NCBI GenBank assembly: GCA_026874595.1
Contig: CM049307.1
Span: 33,458,862-33,522,861, forward strand
Reading direction: 5' to 3'
Length of the DNA: 64,000 bases
DNA from: Sipunculus nudus
Lineage: Eukaryota; Annelida; Sipuncula; Golfingiida; Sipunculidae
In this document: in pieces, positions 11,028 through 21,273 of the stretch
How positions within the stretch are numbered: position 1 is the stretch's first letter
Layout of the letters: each line of letters starts with the position of its first letter
The notes under the pieces: generated by a model
What the model was told of the DNA's origin: nothing
The model's input: only the letters and a program-made list of their open reading frames with translations
Database searches by the model: none
Translations under genes and position numbers: made by a program

Positions 11028-14009
11028 TCATTCTAATTTAGAGAAATTAAGAGGAAAAAGCACATATTCATATATGTGTGCATGTATTTGTATTTGCTCA
11101 ACCCCCTGCTCCCCCCCCCCCCCCCCATTCAGTCATATTTTCCCACCATTAAATCATGTAATAATCCCAATAGACTAACTTTCTGTGCGCCAGTGTGAGC
11201 ATTTTCCAGGTTTGTCAGTTGACCCTGGTCACTTGCCATTTTTTATGCTTGGATATATCGCTATCAGTAGTATCATGAATTCATATTAAAACACACTTGC
11301 TCTATTTGTCCTCAGTTAACCTTTTCCTGGACAGGTATCCCCATTATCCTCACCAACTATTAATGTCTGTGGTCCAGGTGTTGGGGAATGAGATAGACTA
11401 TCCTGTATATTCGTTTGTGAGTGTGCATAAGACCTGTGGCAGAAAATAATCATGTTATACTCATCTCTTACATAAAACAGAAGGGACGTTCAGGTGTTTA
11501 TTTACTTAGTGTTTATGTGCTTCACACCCTGTGTGGGTGGCCTAAGAAAAAAATTAATGCAACACCAACCAGCCTGTGTAGGCTCAGCATTTTTTATCAG
11601 ACTAATTGACTCTCAGTAGATCTTCTTAGTTATTCATTGATTCCTCTGTTCCCTGGTTTTATCCATTTTGTAACTTAACATATCAGAGTAAATGAATTAT
11701 ATTTATTCTAAGAGTATAAAAAAGTAGTTAGCTGATAAGATCTATATTTAATTTTGTCTTGCAAGTACACCAGGAGTTTAATTAGAGAGATAATACCAGC
11801 GAATGTAATCTAATGTCCAGTGTTTAAAGTTCAATATATAATGGATAGTTTCAGGGGAACAGGCATGGCAAGCACACTTAGCAAACCAGCAGCACACAGA
11901 CGGTTAAACAGTACTTGCCATGTACTCAGGCCAAGAGAATTAAAAGTTTTTAGGGCACAAAGTTTATATACATCTATAGAATGACTATCGAAGGGCACAG
12001 ATGGGGGCTCAATATGATAAAAAGAAATAGAAAAGTTTATAGAAAACTTGGGCGATACACAGTCAAAACTATGGACAACATTTTTTGTTGTTAATGGAAA
12101 AAGCAACCCCTTTTAAAGCAACTTAATAAAAATTCTACAAACCTTTTCCTACATTTAGATATAAATAGGAAACAGTCTTCTTTAAAAAAAAAATGATTGG
12201 ATGGATGATATAAGGTCTCTTTGCAATACTGCATTATGTTTTGTGGTTCAATCAACCTACCCATTACTTAATGTTACTCCAGCCACACTGTACCACCTGA
12301 TATTCAGAACAGCCCTGCCTGCATGCCTCTTTCAGGCAAACTTTTAGAAAAAATAAAAATTTGCATTGAAATTTACAAACAATAAAGTCTAAAGACTGGC
12401 TAATCTAGCGTATTCTTTGAACTGGAAAAAACAGAGGTAAATCAATGTATAGAATGACAAATAAAGTTTTCATCTCTCAACACTAATAGCCAGCTATCAA
12501 TTTTTTATATATAAACTATGCTTTCTTTCATCTTTACTGACTTACATAAAGCTTTTGACTCTTAGTGACATGCAACTGACACACTACTTAATCCATATTC
12601 AACAGAATGTCACTTAACAAAGATGGATTTACCATAAAGATCTGACAGGTACCCTGCAGTATTAAATGGAAGTGATAGTAATTCCATTATTGGTGTAGGA
12701 AATAAAACACATTATGCCAGTTCTATGTGCCGCCTTCACAAACCAATAAAAGATGTCCAATACAGAATGATGCACATATCAGTGCTTACGTTTACTACAT
12801 GCTTTGTTGCTTTATCTCTTTTTACAAATATCTTTGATCTTTGAGAATGAATAATATATAAAGGTTGCTATAAAAACTGTGGTCTTGCCAGTATTGTACT
12901 GTATTGTGTGCCCTTGAATGGCCAACCACATACACCACAAGGAATGTTAAATGCACCATGCTGTCAGATGTTGGTAAATATATACAAGCTCATCAGAATT
13001 TGTTTTGATTTTTATTTTCTGTTCATTTCTGGTCAAGTGTGAGTGAATTTGTTTATTTTTTGACTTGATATCTATGACTTGACTGTTAGTTTCAGTTTGC
13101 AAGGTTCATCAACAAAGCCATTTCAGACAGCAAAACATTTGTTGGGGTTTTTATTGGTACAATGCAGTCTAAAGCCATGGTCCTGAACACAGTTCCAGGG
13201 ACAACCAGAAGTCAATACATTCAATTAATTGACTCAGTCAGATTAAGGAATATCAGATAGAGCTGAAACAAACCAAAACATATAATTTTAAAATTTTATT
13301 AAATGAAATTTTTTATAATAGTTGTCTGATTTCCCATGTGTCTAATGACAAATACTGCTCTGGTATCATCAGTTCAGATAGTAAAGGTTCATGAGCAGTC
13401 AAGTGATGAATGCGATATATTTGGTAATATTATGAAGTTTATCATCAGGCGTATGATAACCTTAACCTTTACAGAAAAGACTGATGTGTCTGTATAAATA
13501 CATTAGTTTTGTCAATAGATCAGTCCAGGTTAATTGCTGTCTAGTTTCATTCATCTCATTTGATCATGCATTAGAGATAAATCAAACAAAAGCTTACCTG
13601 GACACAAGACAGCATTGTACCAGTGCGTTGACCAGCATATTCTGCAGTAATATTGATGCAGGTCCTATTGTTACACTGTCAGAGTCTAAAACATCTGTAT
13701 TTGTCCCCAGAAGTTTGCTCGTTATTGGTTGTTGGCACAGGATCTGATTTCTTCTGCTAATAATGCCACACAGCGTAAGGCATCCCTTCTCCAAACAACC
13801 TGGACAGGAGAGAGTGGCACATAGCTACTACAGCAGGGACCACACATCAGTAGTGCTCAAAAACACTAGACAAATCATCTGGAAGTCCCACAGACCAAAT
13901 AGGAAAATTAACCAAAATTTTTAAGAAGCTCTGACAATGTGTGCTGTTATAGGGGAGTGTGGCAAATTAAAGCTAGGCAGAATTGTAATTAAATGGTCAC
14001 AAAAATTTG
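11028..14009. other. First intron, middle part
   Basis: Single-copy AT-rich sequence with a C16 run at 11111-11126 and a possible reverse-transcriptase relic near 12515-12562. A 91-codon minus-strand frame at 11831-12106 matches no family I recognise and is not called. No exon with PG-rich motifs is present. Confidence 0.5.
12515..12562 (+). pseudogene. Possible LINE reverse-transcriptase relic
   Basis: The plus-strand frame reads TMLSFIFTDLHKAFDS and then stops. D-L-x-K-A-F-D is the signature around the first catalytic aspartate of non-LTR reverse transcriptases. The frame is closed on both sides (TAA at 12512-12514, TAG at 12563-12565). No later RT motif such as the catalytic double-aspartate box was found nearby. 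It could be a decayed LINE fragment or a chance match. Confidence 0.22.
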
Positions 14010-15505
14010 GTGGGTTCAGCTACAGATTTCTGTGGGAGGTCATAGGAGAGAGGGGGCTCAGGAACAGAAATGTGGTGGGAGGTCATAGGGGAGAGATGAT
14101 TCAGGGAAGGTGTTTCTGGCGCAGACTTCTGATAGGAGGTTATAGAGGAAAAGTGGTTCAGGAACAGAATTCTGATAGGAGGTCATAGAGAAAAGGTGGT
14201 TCAGGAGAGTTCAGGTTCAGGTCTGAGTCTCATAGAGAGGAGGTAGTTCAGGTACATCCAGACAGAATTAAGGTGAAAGGCTCAAAGAGTAGACAGTTTT
14301 CAGGTATAACTGGACAGAATTCAGGTGGGAGGCTCACAGAGTAAATGTGGTTCAGGTATACCTGAACAGAATTCAGGTGGGAGATTTAGAGAGTAGAGGT
14401 GATTCAGGTATACCTGAACAGAATTCAGGTGGGAGGCTCACAGTAAGGTAGTTCAGGTACACCTTAACAGAATCAGGTGGTAGGCTCACAGGGTAGATGT
14501 GTTTCAGGTATACTTGGACAGAATTCAGAGGGGAATTTTAGAGAGCAGAGGTGGTTCAGGTATACCTGGACAGAATTCAGGTTGGAAGTGCACACAGTAA
14601 GGTAGTTTTAGATATACCTAAACAGAATTCAGGTGTGAGCCTCACAGGGTAGATATGGTTTAGGTATACCTGGACAGAATTCAGGTGGGAGGTTTAGAGA
14701 GTAGAGGTGGTTCAGGTATACCTGGACAGAATTCAGGTGGGAGGCACACAGAGGAGAGGTGATTCAGGTACACCCAGATATAATTCGGATGGGAGGCACA
14801 CAGAATAGAGGTGGTTCAGGTATACCTGGAGAGAATTCATTTGGGAAAATCAATGAGCAGAGGTGGTTCATGTACACCTAAACTGAATTCAGGTCAAAGG
14901 CTCACAGGGTAAATTTGTTTCAGGTATACATGGTCAGAATTTAGGTGGGAGGTTTAGAGAATAGAGGTGATTCAGGTATACCTGGACAGAATTCAGGTGG
15001 GAGGCTCACAGTAAGGTAGTTCAGGTACACCTTAACAGAATCAGGTTGTAGGTTCACAGAGTAGATGTAGTTCAGGTATACTACATATGACAGAATTCAG
15101 AGGGGAATTTTGGAGAGCAGAGGTGGTTCAGATTTACCTGGACAGAATGCAGGGGGGAGCATCACAGAATAGAGGTTGTTCAGGTATACCAGAAGAGAAT
15201 TCAGGTTGGAGGTTGGAGAATAGAGGTGGTTTAGATATACCTGGACAAAATTTAGGTGGGAAACTCACTGAGTAGAGGTAGTTCAGGTGTACCTGGACAG
15301 AATTCAGGAAGGAAGTTCACAGAGTAGATGAAGATCAGGTATAGCTGGACAGAATTCAGGTAGGAGGCTCACAGAGTAGAGGTGGTTCAGGTATACCTGG
15401 ACAGAATTCAGGTGGGAGACTCACATAGTTGAGGTGGTTCAGGTAGACCTGGACAGAATTTAAGTGGGAAGATTACAGAGCACAGATGGTTCAGATAGTA
15501 ATTGT
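14010..15505. repeat. 52-bp minisatellite, more than 25 units
   Basis: The monomer contains TCAGGTATACCTGGACAG, then AATTCAGGTGGGAGGC and CACAGAGTAGAGGTGGT. Landmarks at 14669 and 14721 are 52 bp apart. The left 200 bp is a diverged version of similar length. Each typical unit carries the perfect 12-bp palindrome CAGGTATACCTG (or a one-base variant), and many carry the inverted pair CCTGAA/TTCAGG around CAGAA. Frames at 13937-14188 and 15087-15275 are repeat translations, not genes. Confidence 0.93.
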
Positions 15506-16125
15506 GATGTTAAAAATCAAAAGAGGGGACTGTTGCACATTTTTTTGTAATAAAACACAACAATATTTAGAATTTTATGCTTAATCTGAAAGGATTACTT
15601 TGATATTTATAAAGTCATAGTGTTGAACTAATTTAAGTTTTATACCTTGTTTGTGTAAAAGTTTCAAGTTCTGTGAATTCTGGTTTCAACATAACCAAAT
15701 AAAAACCATCTTGAATTGATATGGAGGACTTTCCTCTAGGTCCATATGCTGCTTCAGCACAACAGGGTTTTACTGTATATAAATTTTTGAAAACTTCTCA
15801 AGTCTCGTGGTCCTTTGGAAGCACACTAATTGATATATGACTAGCTCAACCTAACTTGGTGAAGCATATAAAGTTGTTTTACTCTATAAACATTTCAGTG
15901 TTGGCACAGACTGAGGGGGATCATGTGAACGCCTGCACAGGCTTACAGGAACTGTATATAAACAGGGCCTGGGGAGTAGGTGCTTTGTCCCAGTCACAGC
16001 AGCCATCAATCCAGATTACAGCAAATGATTTTTACCAAAGCCACCACTTGCAATATAGCAGTAAAATGTCACCATAACTTACCCACTTGACTAGATGGAC
16101 TGTTTGAATATTCTCACCAGAGAGG

Positions 16126-16157
16126 TGTAGGTCAGATCATGTTTTGTCTGACCTACA
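16126..16157. repeat. Perfect 11-bp stem hairpin with nuclear-receptor half-sites
   Basis: TGTAGGTCAGA (16126-16136) is mirrored exactly by TCTGACCTACA (16147-16157) around a 10-nt loop. The arms contain AGGTCA and its inverse TGACCT, the classic nuclear-receptor half-site. An isolated inverted repeat could explain it equally well; no function is shown. Confidence 0.55.
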
Positions 16158-17290
16158 GACATGTAACTCTTCACTCATATCATTCCATGTCTCCAAGATC
16201 TAAGTACATCTAAGACAGTCAGTGTGTCAGGCGTGTCTGTCAAGCTCAGCAGATTTATCAGGTTGATATCACTGTGTGCTTCCCTTCTGTAATCCAAAGT
16301 GAAGTCTAATAATTTATGCACTTGCACCATTTGTCATTCCCTAAACTTGTTAATGACAGGATTTCAGGGAATTAAAGCTACTTCTGTTATTTCTTTCCTG
16401 TACCAGTGACAGGCTACCAAGTACCTTTATTCAGAAGAAAAGTACACAAATGCTAAGTGAATCACAGTTGATGATGTACAAATGGTAAACACCTGGTGCC
16501 TTGTAGATAAATATATAGCAGTGATGGTGATGAAAAGTTGAAATATATATATGGGAAAGTAATCATGATATTTTAGCATACAAATATAATTTTCATTACC
16601 AGAGTATAGTTATATTCACATATTATTTATTATACAATGAGATACATTATACATACACCTAAATTCACTTGCTTTAGATCTGCTGATTCTGTGGAGAGAA
16701 TTAGAAAGCAAACTAGAAAGCACTCAGTGAGCTCATACCTCCACCAAAACCACTATCTTTATATAGTGACCAGCTGTATCTTTTTCCTTGTCTTTCTGTT
16801 CATGTTTATTATGTGAGACACCAGCCATACAAACATTACTCAGATCCACTTATAATTGAGGTTACATGTGTATCTCATGAATCTTCTCATCTAATAAAAT
16901 TGTAGTCAGGCTTAATCAGTGAAATATTTATTTTAATTTGTTTTTCTGTTTTCTCACTTCAGAATTAGTTTTTTTTTAATTTTGAAATTCACCAAACATA
17001 CAAATTGCTCAGATTCAAGTAACAAAATTTGGTTCTCTGGTCAAAATTATTAATTAACCAGGCTTGATCTGCAAAATGTGTGGAACTCTCCCTTGAAAGT
17101 GGTCATATATTTCCTCATTTTGCCATATTCCTACACAGTATGTTTAATAATATGTGGCTGTGACTCAGTCTGGCTCAACCCTTAGATTAACCAGGCCTTC
17201 ATTGTCCCAAAGCCAACCTGTCCAAAACTCTGCATAGAAATCCATACAGAAATGTTTAAAAGTCCAATATGGCACTTAATAATTATTTGG

Positions 17291-17304
17291 CCACCAGGTG
17301 GTAC
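17291..17304 (+). promoter_or_regulatory. CTCF-like motif (13 of 14 positions)
   Basis: CCACCAGGTGGTAC fits the vertebrate CTCF core CCASYAGRKGGCRS except for T in place of C at the twelfth base. It lies about 300 bp before the second visible exon. CTCF is conserved across bilaterians, but binding here is inference, and one such near-match in 64 kb can occur by chance. Confidence 0.25.
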
Positions 17305-17598
17305 CATGAGTAAATGAGACATGACGGCTGTGGGTTTTGCCAGTGTACAGCATCAATGCCCTGTCTTTAACATAAAGTGACTTTTGCATTGGTTGATTCA
17401 TGCTGTAGTGTTATAATTTAAAGACTTTTATGAGGGTCCATTTTTTTCAATTTCAGGTTCATCAGGTCCCTATAATGGACAGAACACTGTTTTGCCAACC
17501 CATTGAAGGATTGTTTAATATTATTAGATACTAGTGCTTCTTTTTTTTTTTTACAATAACATTTTTTTTCAGATTTGGTTTTTTACTTTTTCCTTCAG

Positions 17599-17852
17599 GT
17601 CCTGGTTCATACAATGTGATCGGGATGGGGTCGAACAGCATGAGAAAAGCGTATATGGAGAGCACGAGGAGAGGGGTGTTCGGAACCACCGCAGTACGCA
17701 TCCAGCAGATGACACAGCGTGAGCAGTCAGAGTTACCAGGACCTGCTCACTACCAAGTTAAAGAAAAGCCTTTCATGCCACGCTACCAGCAACTGTCGTC
17801 CACATTCGCATCTCTCTCCAGTCGTCTTACAGAAGCCCCAAGTGTTGTCAAG
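17599..17852 (+). CDS. STPG2: Internal exon of the same STPG-family protein, two PG-type repeats
   Basis: This 254-nt exon lies between a long pyrimidine tract plus CAG and a GTCAGT donor. It enters with two bases, gt, which complete the glycine codon begun at 2583, and it leaves in phase 0. Counting that Gly as residue 1, its 85 residues open GPGSYNVIGMG (a PGSY repeat). RRGVFGTTAVR (24-34) then parallels RSPFGQTSVRF in the previous exon. A second repeat, PGPAHYQVKEKPFMP (47-61), follows, and then SSTFASLSSR (67-76). Repeats of P-G-P-x-x-Y followed by F-x-x-x-x-R are the hallmark of sperm-tail PG-rich proteins of the flagellar axoneme. The exact phase fit with exons 15 kb to the left and 43.5 kb to the right argues for a live gene. 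The ATG inside at 17616 is an internal Met, not a start. Confidence 0.88.
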
Positions 17853-18787
17853 GTCAGTCAGCTATAAACTTATTTTGGTCTAATTATATTCAACAGTCTT
17901 ATGTCCAACAAATCCTCAGAACCAGTGGTGATAAAAAATCTGACCAACACCAACACCCCTTGTGGACAGCCAATGAACCAACTCTCCCAAACATTCTGAC
18001 TGGCACTCCGTGTTCTGAAGTTTTTATTTTCAAGCTGATATTACCAAGTAACTAAGAATATGCATTTACCATCCACTGTGTTTTCAAGTAATAAATAGCT
18101 TTATGATCATGTCCATGGAAAGATTTGGCTCTCTCCAAATTAGCGCCATATCTGCCCTCTGACATTACGACCAGATTACTGGCTGCCAGTGTGCCTTTAC
18201 ATCTAGGTCTGAGGAACGCATTATAAGGCTCCATGAGCATGCAAATATTTTCGTCATTTTTGACAAAGCCTTATGACCTACAGATACACTATCAATTGAC
18301 ATAAACCAGAATAATTGTTAGCATATTTATAATACTTTCTAACAACACCAAACATGAGCGAGAAAAGTTCCGTTTTAACTCAGCATATTGATGAACCCCT
18401 CCACATATTTGTTGAATTTCCTACAGCATGAATAGAGGCTTGGCTCTCATGGTTTACTGTACGGCATCCAACTTGGTATGTGATACAGGAAATTACTTTT
18501 TCTCATTGAGATGGAGTTTCAGTTTGGGTTGTGAGTTCACATGTATTCTCTTGTGTTTGTTCATCATTAGTATCATAACTTTAGATCACAGGCTGTTTAC
18601 CACAATATGAATGCAACATGATGGAAGACCACTGTGATGCATTCCTCAATATTGCTTGTATCCTGACTCTAGTAGGCTTATCAGCCTGTCATTGCCTACT
18701 GAGTCAGGTTGTCCCGGCTATCTCCAAATATAATAAAAAAAAGATAACTAGGCTGACAGGTGTGCTTAACCTAGGCATTTTCCTTTT
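17853..18787. other. Second complete intron, first segment
   Basis: Begins with the GTCAGT donor. It is single-copy AT-rich sequence. The only structured item is a strong hairpin at 18662-18708. Short frames at 18428-18803 carry no recognisable domain. Confidence 0.5.
18662..18708. repeat. Hairpin-forming inverted repeat
   Basis: CCTGACTCTAGTAGGC (18662-18677) and GCCTACTGAGTCAGG (18694-18708) pair over 15 positions with one unpaired A, around a 16-nt loop. The stem is shorter than a usual microRNA precursor, so it may be only the tip of a foldback or MITE remnant. Confidence 0.5.
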
Positions 18788-20386
18788 TAGCTCAGCTGAC
18801 TAAGTCATCTGAGCTATAGGGATCACCTTTTGTCTGTCGTCTGTCCGGCCGTCCGGGCGTCTGTCCGTTAACAGGGCACAAATCGTAACCGCTAGAACTG
18901 GAATCTTCTTACTTGACATCCTGGGAGGTCTATGGAAATTCTCCTTGTAAACCTGAAATTAGGTCACTGTGACCTATATTCTTTGAGCTATGGGGTTCCA
19001 AAGTATCCCCCAGAATAATGGAAAATTTGATACAAAAGCTCAAGTATCTGAACAACTAATGCATTGATCATTATGATTTTTTGCATGGATATTGATCATG
19101 GAGTGTTTCATCAGTTTCTGCAGACTGGTGGCGCCACCTGTATTTTTTCGATTTTTACCAATATTTTTCTCTATTTTTGAGACCTCTTTAAGATGCGGCC
19201 ATCTGTTAACAGGGCACAAATCGTAACGACTACACCTAGAATCTTCTCTCTTGACATGCAGGGAGGCCCATAAAAAGTCTCTTTGGAAACCTGAAATTAG
19301 GTCTCTGTTACCCATAACCTTTGAGCTATGGGGCTCCGAAGTACCCCCCAGAATAATGGAAAATTTGATACAAAAGCTCAAGTATCTAAACAACTATTGC
19401 AGTGATCACCATGATTCTTTGCATGGATATTGATCATGGAATGTGTCATCAGTTTCTGCAGTATGGTGGCGCAACCTGTATTTTTTTTATTTTTACGAAT
19501 TTTTTTATCTATTTTTGAGACCTCTTAGGATGCGGTCATCTGTTAACATGGCACAAATCGTAACAACTGGACCTAGAATCTTCTCTCTTGACATGCTGAG
19601 AAGCCCATGAAAAGTCTCCTTAAAAACTTGAAATTAGGTCTCTGTTACCCATAACCTCTGAGCTATGGGGCTCCGAAGTACCCCCCAGAATAATGGAAAA
19701 TTTGATACAAAATAAGGTCCCTGTTACCCATATTCTGTGAGCTATGGGGCTCTGAAGTATCCCCCAGAATAAAGATTTGGTCATATATTAACAGGGCACA
19801 AATCATAATGACTGGACCTAGAATCTTCTTTCTTGACATGCAGGGAGGCCTTTGGAAAGTCTCTTTGGAAATCTGAAATTAGGTCTCTGTTACCCATATC
19901 CTTCATGCTATGGCTCCGAGAATAAAGATTTGGTCAACTGTTAACAGAGCACAAATTATAATGACTTGACCTAGAATCTCCTTTCTTGATATGCTGGGAG
20001 GCCCCTGAAAAGTCTCCTTGTGCACCTGAAATTACATCTCTGTTACCCATATCCTTCATCCTATGCGGCTTTGAAATACCCCCCAGAATAAACATTTGGT
20101 CATCTGTTAACAGGGCACAAATCATAATAACTGGACCTAGAATTTTATTTTTTGACATGCTGGGAGACCCCTGAAAAGTCATCTTGTAAACCTTGAAAAT
20201 AGGTGTCTGTTACCCATATCCTTCATGCTACAGAGCTCCATAGTACCCCAATGAATATTGGATGATTTTATACAAAAGGTCAAGTTTGGAAAAAGTATTT
20301 CATTCAAATTTGACATTCAGATGATAAAATTACTTTTGTCAATGTCTTCCTGGTCAGCTGAGCGTCATGACCCCTGGGTCACTTGT
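18788..20386 (+). mobile_element. Rolling-circle-like element A1
   Basis: The 5' end TTTAGCTCAGCTGACT is matched by GTCAGCTGAGC (20353-20363) near the 3' end. The 3' end finishes with the hairpin TGACCCCTGGGTCA (20368-20381) and CTTGT (20382-20386). A GTCTGTCC-rich tract lies at 18836-18870. The body is a tandem array whose unit contains CTAGAATCTTC, a GTCTCTGTTACCCATA block, AGCTATGGGGCTC and CAGACTGGTGGCGCCACC (box at 19127-19138). Right-hand units are shortened to roughly 170 bp, giving a ragged array. Frames on both strands at 19040-20182 are repeat translations. It fits the non-autonomous Helentron/HINE class with a central minisatellite. Confidence 0.75.
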
Positions 20387-21273
20387 TTTTATTGGTACCC
20401 ATGAGGGCTCAAGACCTTTTAAATAACAGACCTGTTGGAATTCAAGTATCGCCACCACAGCCCAATCACTTATTTTCTTTCAAGCGAAATAACTCAACAT
20501 CAACATACTTCAGCTTTCCCAAATTCACAGGGATGATTGGTTCCTATAAGAATACTATCCATATGGAATTACAGGTCTGTCCGTATTCCAATATGGCCAC
20601 CAGAGTGCAATGGGTGATATTCTTTCACACCCGATATCTCAACAAGAACTTGCTTGATCTTTATCATTTTCTCAGGGATTATTGGTGCCTATGCGGACTC
20701 AATCCCTATTGAATAACAGACCTGTCGGAATTCCAATATGGCTGCAAGAGCACCATTGGGGATTTTCTTTTAAGCACCATATCTTAACAAGAACATGCTT
20801 GATCTTTTTCATATACACAGAGATGATAGGTACCTATAAGGGCTCCATCTATATCAAATTGCAGACATGTCCGAATTTCAATATGGCCAACAGAGCACAA
20901 TCGTTGATTTTCTTTTGCACACAATATCTCAGCAAGAACATGCTTGATCTTTCTTAAATTTACAGGGATCATTGGTGCCTATTTGGGCTTCTGACCTATC
21001 GAAATACACACTTAATTGCTCAAAATCAAATATGGCCAACAGAGTACAATCGGTGATTTTCTATTGCAAACATTATTTCAGACATATCTTCTTTAATATT
21101 ATTTGAACCAGTAGGATTTTTTCCCTCATGCATATCATCATGATATGGATAAAAACCTGTTTCTGTTTGTCATATTTTACAACTTTAACCTAAACTTTCA
21201 CCCATATGTAAACTAGTCAAGCACTACCAGAAATGCGGGGCCCTCTGAGGACCATTGTCCGATCACATCTAGT
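20387..21273 (+). mobile_element. Element C2, 5'-truncated, directly abutting A1
   Basis: The same roughly 145-bp modules as C1, with GATATCTCAACAAGAACTTG and relatives near 20640, 20786 and 20932. The 3' end is well kept: GCGGGGCCCT (the inverse of the C1 start), hairpin GGACCATTGTCC and CTAGT (21269-21273). The AGGGCCCCGC 5' end is absent and the sequence begins mid-module straight after the A1 end. Either A1 landed beside an already truncated C2, or a deletion joined them. Frames at 20383-20972 are repeat translations. Confidence 0.68.

Larger units (their letters stand above)
15506..17598. other. First intron, right part, with acceptor
   Basis: Mostly single-copy AT-rich sequence ending in a strong pyrimidine tract (T-runs from about 17540) and the CAG acceptor at 17596-17598. 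It includes a perfect hairpin at 16126-16157 and a CTCF-like motif at 17291-17304. A 73-codon frame at 15856-16077 has no recognisable motif. No further exon is seen. Confidence 0.55.

Noticed and set aside
243-15505. Regularly spaced repeats that could suggest a CRISPR array
   Set aside because: The units are contiguous minisatellites without unique spacers, in eukaryotic intronic DNA.
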